DNA of 5,527 bases from positions 1 to 5,527 of the forward strand of contig JAMPYD010000160.1 in the NCBI GenBank assembly GCA_023700845.1. The letters run 5' to 3'. Source of the DNA: Elusimicrobiota bacterium. GTDB lineage: Bacteria; Elusimicrobiota; Elusimicrobia; UBA1565; UBA9628. Shown here one piece after another: positions 1 through 5,295 of this stretch (positions are counted from its first letter, which is position 1; each line of letters starts with the position of its first letter). Both the position numbers and the translations under genes were made by a program. Below the pieces are notes generated by a model. It did no database searches. It was not told where the DNA came from and saw nothing but the letters and a program-made list of their open reading frames with translations.

Positions 1-370
1 CCAGGCCGCGCTGGATGAGAATCCTCAGCCGCGCCAGGCGCAGGGACTCGTCGGCCGGCGCGAGCGCCAGGGCCCGGTCGAACTCGGCCTGGGCCTGCTC
101 GAGGCGGTCGGTCAGGACGAAGAGCTCGGCGCGCGCGACGGAGACCGCGAGGTCTCCGGGAGCCAGGGCCGCGGCGCGGTCGAGCTCGTGCGCCGCCTCC
201 TCGTAATTGCGGCGCTGGAGGAGGAATTTCGCCTTCCGCAAATGGAGCGGCGCCTCCGGACGCAGGGCGAGAAGGCGGTCCATCTCCTCGAGGGCCTCGA
301 CGACGGAGCCCTCGTCGGACAGCGCTTGAGCCCTTTCCAGAGACGGGGCGTCCGCCGGCCCGCGGCTCAC
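1..370 (-). CDS. TPR-repeat protein, C-terminus cut off by window edge
   Basis: Reading leftward from a GTG at 370-368, an open frame of 123 codons runs off the left edge. The translation begins MSRGPADAPSLERAQALSDE and shows three consecutive TPR units at about residues 10-38, 39-72 and 73-106, with a fourth starting. Each unit has the expected small residue near position 8, Ala at 20 and Pro at 32 (for example NYEEAAHELDRAAALAPG). TPRs form helical solenoids that bind other proteins; the partner is unknown. There is no signal peptide or membrane segment, so it is probably cytoplasmic. The GTG overlaps the TGA of the upstream cysteine-rich gene (GTGA, 370-367) and no Shine-Dalgarno precedes it, which suggests translational coupling. 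An in-frame ATG at residue 30 is a less likely start because it would remove most of the first repeat. Unlike the rightward TPR genes, its repeats lack the Trp motif. Confidence 0.85.
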   Translation of the reverse strand, partial: MSRGPADAPSLERAQALSDEGSVVEALEEMDRLLALRPEAPLHLRKAKFLLQRRNYEEAAHELDRAAALAPGDLAVSVARAELFVLTDRLEQAQAEFDRALALAPADESLRLARLRILIQRGL

Positions 371-1530
371 TGCGCACGTTTCGGCGCGGGCGCGCCCGCC
401 TTCGCGGCGCCGGCGCCTGAGAAGTGCGCGTCCAGCCGGAGGCCCAGGCGGATGACCTTCTCCTCCTGCGCGTCGAGAGCCTGCATGACCGCGGGCTCGA
501 TTTGGGACAAGGCGAGCTCCACGTCGGAGTAGCACGTGCGGGCCGCGGCGATCAGGGCCGAGGCCGCCTGGCGGTTCGCCGGGGAGCCCAGCGGCGCCTC
601 GCAGCTGAAGCCCTTGATCGACGTGGCGAACTTAGCGGGCGCCTGTCCCGCGGCGGGCGCGGGGTTGGCGGCCTTGTCCCAATCCCGGGAGACGTACCAC
701 CGCCCGGCCGGGCTCTTGAGAAGCCTCGCCCGGTGCTCCTGCGCGACCTTCTTGCCCTCGCCCATCAGGACGCGGCAGTAATCGGACGCTCCGCACAGGG
801 CGGCGTCCTTGGCCTTGAACGCCTTGACGAACAGGGCCGTGCCCTGGCACGAGGCCTTCTGCCTCTGGCAGTCGGCGGCGCTCGAGCAGCTCTCCGGGTT
901 TCCCGGAACGATCAAGGCGCAGTCGCCGGCGTCGCCGGCGAGGCTCGACACGAAGGACCGGCAGTCCGCCTGGCTCCCCGTGCACTGCTTCAGGGCGTCC
1001 GCGCAGCTGCTCGGCCGGCCGATGTTCGCGGCGATTTTCGCGCAGCACTGGGACCATTCCTTGGCCTCCGCCGGGCTCTTCGGCTGATCGGTTTGGCCGC
1101 AGGCCGACGCGAACTCGGCGGCGGAGCCGACCGCGGCCCGCGCGGCGCGAAGATCCAGGACGAGGTTCTGGCAGGCGTTGTCCCAGCGGCCGAAAGGCTG
1201 AGGCGAGCAGGCCCCGGGACCGGAGGTCGAATAGGCGAGGTAGGCGGCGTAGGCCAGGAGCTCTCCCGAAAAAGGCTCGGCGGTCGCCGCGGCCACGATC
1301 TCCGCCGGCGCCTCGAGCAGCGGCGCGGGGGCGCCGCCCGGCGTCTTGCCGGCCTTGAGGGCCGCGGCCGCCGCCAGCGAGTCGGCGCAGGCGCCGACCT
1401 CGCGCACCGCCGCCTCCGCGTCCGCCATCGGCTTGTCGCAGCGCCGAAGGACCGATTGCGCGCCGGCCTCCTGGAGCCCCAGGGAACCGAACGCGGCCGC
1501 CAGCAATAACGGCAAAGCATGTCTGTTCAT
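367..1530 (-). CDS. Secreted cysteine-rich protein of unknown family
   Basis: I do not recognise a family for this 387-residue protein. Residues 1-24 look like a Sec signal peptide: MNRH, a hydrophobic Leu/Ala core, and an Ala-Gly-Ala cleavage site before Gln25. There is no lipobox Cys, so it should be released to the periplasm or outside. The mature chain has 18 Cys (31, 48, 108, 120, 144, 162, 163, 176, 183, 190, 204, 215, 221, 228, 246, 252, 310, 333), densest between 144 and 252, which suggests disulfides. Two adjacent blocks share spacing: C176-x6-C-x6-C-x13-C204 and C215-x5-C-x6-C-x17-C246. Ala-rich, low-complexity stretches lie at 52-84 and at the C-terminus (371-387). The ATG is supported by the signal peptide and by an AGAGAGG site 8 bases upstream. 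It is the first gene of a leftward operon with the coupled TPR gene. Its role is unknown; the signal peptide and Cys content argue for an extracytoplasmic structural or binding protein rather than an enzyme. Confidence 0.9.
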   Translation of the reverse strand: MNRHALPLLLAAAFGSLGLQEAGAQSVLRRCDKPMADAEAAVREVGACADSLAAAAALKAGKTPGGAPAPLLEAPAEIVAAATAEPFSGELLAYAAYLAYSTSGPGACSPQPFGRWDNACQNLVLDLRAARAAVGSAAEFASACGQTDQPKSPAEAKEWSQCCAKIAANIGRPSSCADALKQCTGSQADCRSFVSSLAGDAGDCALIVPGNPESCSSAADCQRQKASCQGTALFVKAFKAKDAALCGASDYCRVLMGEGKKVAQEHRARLLKSPAGRWYVSRDWDKAANPAPAAGQAPAKFATSIKGFSCEAPLGSPANRQAASALIAAARTCYSDVELALSQIEPAVMQALDAQEEKVIRLGLRLDAHFSGAGAAKAGAPAPKRAQ

Positions 1531-1538
1531 CGGGAATT

Positions 1539-1545
1539 CCTCTCT
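1539..1545 (-). promoter_or_regulatory. Ribosome binding site of the secreted Cys-rich gene
   Basis: On the minus strand AGAGAGG (1545 to 1539) lies 8 bases before the ATG at 1530-1528. It fits a Shine-Dalgarno site and fixes the start that leaves a complete signal peptide. Confidence 0.7.
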
Positions 1546-1579
1546 GCTCCGCGCTTGGCGAAATTCTCACGCATGCCGC

Positions 1580-1588
1580 AATATAGCA
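1580..1588 (-). promoter_or_regulatory. Extended -10 promoter for the leftward operon
   Basis: Read leftward, TGC-TATATT (1588 to 1580) is an extended -10 element (TGn plus a hexamer with one difference from TATAAT). Transcription would start near 1573, giving a leader of about 42 bases that includes the ribosome binding site at 1545-1539. No good -35 is visible 16-18 bp upstream (AGCTTA at the 17-bp position), which is common for extended -10 promoters. It stands in an AT-richer island within very GC-rich DNA. Confidence 0.55.
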
Positions 1589-1612
1589 AAAGACGGCGCC
1601 GGTAAGCTCATC

Positions 1613-1621
1613 TGGTATACT
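1613..1621 (+). promoter_or_regulatory. Extended -10 promoter placed for a leaderless start
   Basis: TGG-TATACT (1613-1621) is an extended -10 element. Its hexamer ends six bases before the ATG at 1628, so the usual initiation distance places +1 on or next to the A of the ATG. No -35 consensus is visible at the right spacing (ACGGCG at 1593-1598). There is no Shine-Dalgarno between the -10 and the ATG. The arrangement matches the -10-to-ATG spacing known for leaderless genes in Deinococcus and Actinobacteria. The start site itself is inferred. Confidence 0.6.
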
Positions 1622-1627
1622 AGCGCG

Positions 1628-3565
1628 ATGGCCCCGCGAAAAATCGAGCCCCGCCGCTGGGATTGGTGGATGCAAAGCCTCCCCGACCTGGCCTGGCCGG
1701 CCGAGGGGCTGGGGCGCTGGGAGCCCAAAGCGCCGCGCGCGCTCGACCGGGAGGCTCTGCGCCTCTGCCTGCTTCGCGAGAAGAATCCCGCCGCGCGGAG
1801 GCGCCTGCGCCGGATCCTCGGCGAGCCGCTCACATCGGACGCGCGCGCGCGCGCGCGGCGCCGCCCGCCCAAAGAGCCCGCCGCCCGGGCCTGGCTGGCG
1901 GAGGAGCTGCTCGAGGAAGACCCCGCCCGGGCCTTGCGCCTGCTCGAGGGTCTGCCCGGAGCGGGCCCCGCTCTTTACCGCGGCGCCGCCCTGATGGGGC
2001 TCAAGCGCTGGAAGGCCGCGGCCGCGGCGCTCGGCGAAGCCCCCTCGGCGGTTTCCTCCCTGCTGGCCGCCGCCGCGCTTCTGCGCGCGGGCGCGCCCGC
2101 CGCCGCGCTCGAGGCGCTGCGCCGGTGCGAATCCTTCGGCGCGGACCCGGCCGCGCTCCATTGGATGCGCGCCTACGCGCTGGAAAAGCTCGGCCGCGTC
2201 CGGGAGTCCCGGCTTAGCGTCGAGCAGGCGCTGCTCCGCTTCTCGGAGCTGGCCTTCGATCCTCTCCTCGGCCCGGAGCTCGCGCGGGAGAACCTTCGCG
2301 GCGGCCGCTGCCGCCCTCCGACGGAGCGCACCTTGGCCTTGCTCGGCGAGAGGCGCACGGGCGCTCCGGCCGCCTGGGCGGACGTGGAGCGCGCGGAATC
2401 CCTGCGCTCGCCCGAGTTCTCGCGCCACGCCGAAGCCGTGCCCCTGCTTCGGCGCGCCGCGCGCCGCGCGCCGCGCTCGCCGTGGGTCTGGGCCTACCTC
2501 GGCCGCGGGCTCGACGGCGAGGGAGACCACGCCGGGGCGAAGGAGGCCCTCGACCGGGCCGCGTCCCTCGCTCCGGACTGCGGCTGGATCCGGGCCTGGC
2601 GCGGCTCCTGGCTCCTGCGGCACCGGCGCGCGTCCGCCCTCCCCGAGCTCGCCCGCGCCGCCGCGCTGATTCCCGACTACCCCTTCGCCCGCGCCTGGCA
2701 CGGAGGGGCGCTGCGGCGCGCCGGGAAGCTCGCGCGCGCGGCCGCCGAGCTCGAGGCCGCGATGCGCCTGGAGCCGGGCTACGAGTGGACGTTCGCGGAA
2801 TTGTTCCAGGTGCGGCGCGAGCAGAAAAATTGGGCGGCCGCCTCCGAGATGATCACCGCCGCCTACGAGCGCGAGGAGAAATTCACCTGGGCCCGGCGCG
2901 GCGATCGCGACGCCTGCGAGCGGGCGCTCGAGGAGCTCTCCGGCGCGATCGCCTCGCGTCCCCGGCTTCCTCTTCTGAGAGCCTGGCGCGCCTGGATCCT
3001 GCTCGGCCTCGGCCGGACCCCCGAAGCCCTGCGCGAGGCCCTGGCCGCGTCGGCCCGGGGCCCGGCGTTCGCGCACGCCGTCGCCGCCGAGGCCTACGAG
3101 CGCGAAGGCCTCCTGGAGCGCGCCCTCGCCTGCTGCGACCGGGCCGTCGCCCTTCGCCCCTGCGCGGCCTATCTCGGCTCGCGCGGGATGCTGCTTCAGC
3201 GCATGGGACGGGCGAGGGCGGCGCTCGCCGATCTGCGCCGGTCGGTCTGGTACAACGGCACGGTCGCCAAATTCCAGTGCGCGCTGGGCGCGGTGCTCCT
3301 GGACCTCGGCCGGCCGAAGGCCTCCCTCGCCGCGCTCGACCTCGCGCTCGGCATCCACCCGGACTACGGGGAGGCGCTGGCGCGCCGCGCCCTGGCGGCC
3401 GCCCGGCTCGCCTCGAACGACGTCGCGGCCTGCGCCGAGCTGCTCAAGGCCGTCGAGCACGGCTCCCACCTGCCCCCCGAGCTTCTGGAGGCGACGCGCC
3501 GGCGCATGGGCCTCCTGGCGCGCCGGGCCATGAAAAAGCTCAAAAAAAGCCCGTCTGCTTATTGA
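1628..3565 (+). CDS. Trp-rich TPR-repeat protein (645 aa)
   Basis: This 645-residue protein is built mostly of TPR units and has no signal peptide or membrane helix, so it is probably a cytoplasmic protein-binding scaffold. The N-terminal head (1-35) is not TPR and carries five Trp (11, 13, 14, 23, 31). A basic Ala-Arg linker follows at 71-79. Degenerate repeats cover about 84-205. Clear 34-residue units cover 282-415 and 447-580, such as YPFARAWHGGALRRAGK. The tail (631-645) is basic (KKLKK). Trp is 21 of 645, several at the same repeat position as in the downstream gene, suggesting paralogy. I chose the ATG at 1628 because TATACT lies six bases before it; the frame is open further upstream (an ATG at 1346), but that part overlaps the divergent gene and would be transcribed only from within it. 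Arg and Ala are very abundant. Two slippage-prone repeats lie within the frame. The binding partner is unknown. Confidence 0.93.
   Translation: MAPRKIEPRRWDWWMQSLPDLAWPAEGLGRWEPKAPRALDREALRLCLLREKNPAARRRLRRILGEPLTSDARARARRRPPKEPAARAWLAEELLEEDPARALRLLEGLPGAGPALYRGAALMGLKRWKAAAAALGEAPSAVSSLLAAAALLRAGAPAAALEALRRCESFGADPAALHWMRAYALEKLGRVRESRLSVEQALLRFSELAFDPLLGPELARENLRGGRCRPPTERTLALLGERRTGAPAAWADVERAESLRSPEFSRHAEAVPLLRRAARRAPRSPWVWAYLGRGLDGEGDHAGAKEALDRAASLAPDCGWIRAWRGSWLLRHRRASALPELARAAALIPDYPFARAWHGGALRRAGKLARAAAELEAAMRLEPGYEWTFAELFQVRREQKNWAAASEMITAAYEREEKFTWARRGDRDACERALEELSGAIASRPRLPLLRAWRAWILLGLGRTPEALREALAASARGPAFAHAVAAEAYEREGLLERALACCDRAVALRPCAAYLGSRGMLLQRMGRARAALADLRRSVWYNGTVAKFQCALGAVLLDLGRPKASLAALDLALGIHPDYGEALARRALAAARLASNDVAACAELLKAVEHGSHLPPELLEATRRRMGLLARRAMKKLKKSPSAY
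1840..1857 (+). repeat. (CG)9 dinucleotide tract inside the 645-aa TPR gene
   Basis: Eighteen bases of uninterrupted alternating CG encode the Ala-Arg-Ala-Arg linker at residues 71-77. Gain or loss of one CG unit would shift the frame about 70 codons into the protein. Alternating CG is also the classic Z-DNA-forming sequence. Confidence 0.9.
2452..2476 (+). repeat. Tandem 7-mer GCGCGCC, 3.6 copies
   Basis: Three perfect copies of GCGCGCC (2452-2458, 2459-2465, 2466-2472) are followed by a partial GCGC. They encode residues 275-283 (RRAARRAPR), the junction just before the regular TPR block. Because 7 is not a multiple of 3, a change of one copy would shift the reading frame. Confidence 0.85.
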
Positions 3566-3590
3566 CTTGCCCGACGGGACCTGTTACACT
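3562..3590 (+). promoter_or_regulatory. Sigma-70-type promoter for the 544-aa TPR gene
   Basis: TTGACT (3562-3567) and TACACT (3585-3590) are separated by 17 bp, and TGT immediately before the -10 makes it extended. This is the best promoter match in the window. The -35 overlaps the TGA stop (3563-3565) of the preceding gene. Transcription would start near 3597, giving a leader of about 57 bases. A second -10-like hexamer, TAAAAT at 3622-3627, is closer to the gene but has no visible -35. Confidence 0.65.
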
Positions 3591-3641
3591 TGCTCGGTCC
3601 GGCCCCGTCGCAAATATGCCGTAAAATAGACACGAAATTCA

Positions 3642-3647
3642 AGAGGA
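3642..3647 (+). promoter_or_regulatory. Ribosome binding site of the 544-aa TPR gene
   Basis: AGAGGA lies 6 bases before the ATG at 3654 and is almost the same as the site of the secreted Cys-rich gene. It supports the ATG at 3654 and contrasts with the 645-residue gene, which has none. Confidence 0.75.
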
Positions 3648-3653
3648 ATCACC

Positions 3654-5288
3654 ATGAAACAGAGCGACTTCAACCGCACCATCGAGCGCCTGGCGGGCGG
3701 CGGACTCTCTCTTCCCAAGGACCTCTCCGTGTTCTTCCCCGACGGCGACGGGCGGCAGGACCTGATGTACGAGCAGGACTTCGGGCTCGCCCCTTTCGCT
3801 CCCTTATATAGGAAGGCCCGCGCCGCCGTCATGGCCGCGGACATCCCCGCCGGCGAGCGCGTGCTCCTCTCCTCGTATCTCGATCTTTTCCTCGGCGAAT
3901 ACGACCGCGCCGCCGCCTCGCTGAAAAAGCTCTGCGACGAGGCGCCCGGCGAATACTGGCCGCACTTCCTCCACGCCGCCGCGATCTGGCTGCTCGGCGA
4001 CCAGCGCCGCACGCGCGACTATCTCCCCACCGCCCTCAAGGCGATCGAGAAGGCCGTCGCCGTGGACCCGAAGCAGATGTACGCCTACATCATCCGCGCC
4101 GGCCTGCGCCGCGAGCTCGAGGACGTCCCCGGCCGCCTCGAGGACACCGAGCGCGTCATCAAGATGGCCCCGCGCTTCGTCTGGGCGCGCACCGAGAAGG
4201 CCGAGGTCCTCGGCGAGACCGGGCACTACCGCCTCGCCCTCAAGGAGCTCAACAGCCTCATCAAGCGCTTCCCGACGGCGGCCTGGACGTGGGCCCAGCG
4301 CGGCCGCCTGCGCGGCATCTCCGGCTTCTACAAGCTCGCGCTCGCCGATTTCGAGAAGGCCGTCGAGCTCGACCCGACGTGCGGGCCGATGGTCGCGTGG
4401 CGCGGCGAGACGCACCGCCGCCTCGGCCATTTCACGGAAGCCGTGGCCGATTTCGACCGCTCCATCGCCCTCGACCCGGGCTACCGCCTGGCGCACGCGT
4501 GGCGCGGACGCGTCCGCCTCCTCCTCGGGGACTTCAAGGGCGCGGTGAAGGATTTCGACGCGACGCTCAAGATCGAGCCGCGGGAGATGCTGGCGCGGAC
4601 GTGGCGCGGCGAGGCCTGGTGGAAGGCAGGCGAATTCCGGCGCGCGGCCGAGGACTTCGAGGCCGTCTATCCCGCCGAGCCCCAGGGCTTCTGGAACGCC
4701 CGCCTGAAGACCAACGAGACGCAGGAAAGCTACTTCATGCTCGACTCCGAGGGCGGCAAGCGCCAGGAGCATTTCTGGGCCGATCTCGAGAAGGGCGCGG
4801 CCTCCGGCGACGCCTGGGCCTGGGCTTTCCTCGGCCGCTGCAAGATCGGCGCCGGCCGGATCGAGGACGGCCTGCGCGACCTGACCCGCGCGCTGCAGCT
4901 CGAGCCGTCCAACGCCTACGCGCTCGCGTGGCGCGGAGAGGGCGCGCGCCGGCTCGGCGCCTTCGGCCGGGCCCTGACCGACCTGGAAGCCTCTCTCAAG
5001 CTGGACCCCGCCAACCGCTGGGCCGGAGCCTGGAAGGCGCAGACGCTCGCGCAGACCGGGCGCGCGGAGGAGTCCTTGGCCTGCTTCGAGCGCGCGCTCG
5101 ACACGCCCGACCAGCGCTACGCCGCCGCTCACGTCTGGCACGGCGAGGCGCTCTGGAACATGGGACGCCGCGACGAGGCGACCGTCGTCTTCCGCCGGGC
5201 CTTCATCCTGGACGGCAAGTGCAAGCAGGCCAAGGCCTGGATGAACCGTCTCAGCCGCCGGAAGTCCGAAGCGCTCGCCGCCGCCTGA
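3654..5288 (+). CDS. Trp-ladder TPR-repeat protein (544 aa)
   Basis: This complete 544-residue protein has no signal peptide or membrane segment and is probably a cytoplasmic TPR scaffold. Residues 1-65 form a non-repeat head of unknown function. Degenerate repeats follow from about 68 to 173, then regular units at about 174-206, 207-241, 242-275, 276-309 and 310-343. A non-repeat insert (344-386) interrupts the solenoid, and four more units follow (387-419, 420-453, 454-486, 487-522), with a short basic end. Trp recurs once per repeat at 177, 213, 249, 283, 317, 390, 426, 460, 495 and 529, mostly 34-36 residues apart, often in the motif A-W-R-G-E. By eye this Trp is at TPR position 6, with Gly at 8, Ala at 20 and Pro at 32. 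Trp totals 20 of 544. It has its own promoter and a good ribosome binding site, 88 bases after the upstream TPR gene. No catalytic motif is visible; the ligand is unknown. Confidence 0.95.
   Translation: MKQSDFNRTIERLAGGGLSLPKDLSVFFPDGDGRQDLMYEQDFGLAPFAPLYRKARAAVMAADIPAGERVLLSSYLDLFLGEYDRAAASLKKLCDEAPGEYWPHFLHAAAIWLLGDQRRTRDYLPTALKAIEKAVAVDPKQMYAYIIRAGLRRELEDVPGRLEDTERVIKMAPRFVWARTEKAEVLGETGHYRLALKELNSLIKRFPTAAWTWAQRGRLRGISGFYKLALADFEKAVELDPTCGPMVAWRGETHRRLGHFTEAVADFDRSIALDPGYRLAHAWRGRVRLLLGDFKGAVKDFDATLKIEPREMLARTWRGEAWWKAGEFRRAAEDFEAVYPAEPQGFWNARLKTNETQESYFMLDSEGGKRQEHFWADLEKGAASGDAWAWAFLGRCKIGAGRIEDGLRDLTRALQLEPSNAYALAWRGEGARRLGAFGRALTDLEASLKLDPANRWAGAWKAQTLAQTGRAEESLACFERALDTPDQRYAAAHVWHGEALWNMGRRDEATVVFRRAFILDGKCKQAKAWMNRLSRRKSEALAAA
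4395..4936 (+). repeat. DNA-level direct repeats within the TPR array
   Basis: The 11-mer GCGTGGCGCGG, encoding the start of the A-W-R-G motif, occurs at 4395-4405, 4497-4507 and 4926-4936. A one-base variant starting ACG is at 4599-4609. The first three positions are exactly 102 bp (34 codons) apart, so the protein repeat is partly preserved as DNA repeat and could support unit gain or loss by recombination. Confidence 0.75.
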
Positions 5289-5295
5289 GAGCGGC

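Noticed and set aside
895..1008. Assignment of the Cys blocks of the secreted protein to the GLG1-type cysteine-rich repeat
   Set aside because: The spacing (C-x6-C-x6-C-x13-C) does not fit that repeat as I know it, and I see no supporting residues between the Cys.
424..1509. A 361-codon plus-strand frame opposite the secreted gene
   Set aside because: It is Gly/Arg-rich with no domain, while the opposite strand has a signal peptide, ribosome binding site and promoter.
1346..1627. An upstream extension of the 645-aa gene to an ATG at 1346
   Set aside because: The added 94 residues would lie mostly opposite the secreted gene, have no repeat character and require transcription from within that gene; the -10 element at 1616-1621 points to the ATG at 1628.
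632..3469. A 945-codon open frame on the minus strand opposite the 645-aa TPR gene and running through the secreted gene in another frame
   Set aside because: Its product is a low-complexity Gly/Arg/Ala/Pro chain without domains. It is the expected shadow of G/C-ending codons and lies opposite or out of frame with two well-supported genes.
3550..3590. A rightward intrinsic terminator after the 645-aa gene
   Set aside because: The stem CCCGTC/GACGGG is not followed by a T-run on the plus strand; the sequence after it is instead a promoter -10.
2482..3624. A 380-codon plus-strand frame inside the 645-aa gene
   Set aside because: It is extremely Arg/Pro/Ala/Gly-rich, the usual +1 shadow of high-GC coding DNA; the TPR frame explains the region.
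3804..5141. A 445-codon minus-strand frame and a 392-codon plus-strand frame (4289-5467) over the 544-aa gene
   Set aside because: Both lack recognisable domains and have shadow-type composition. The TPR frame has regular 34-residue repeats plus a ribosome binding site and promoter.
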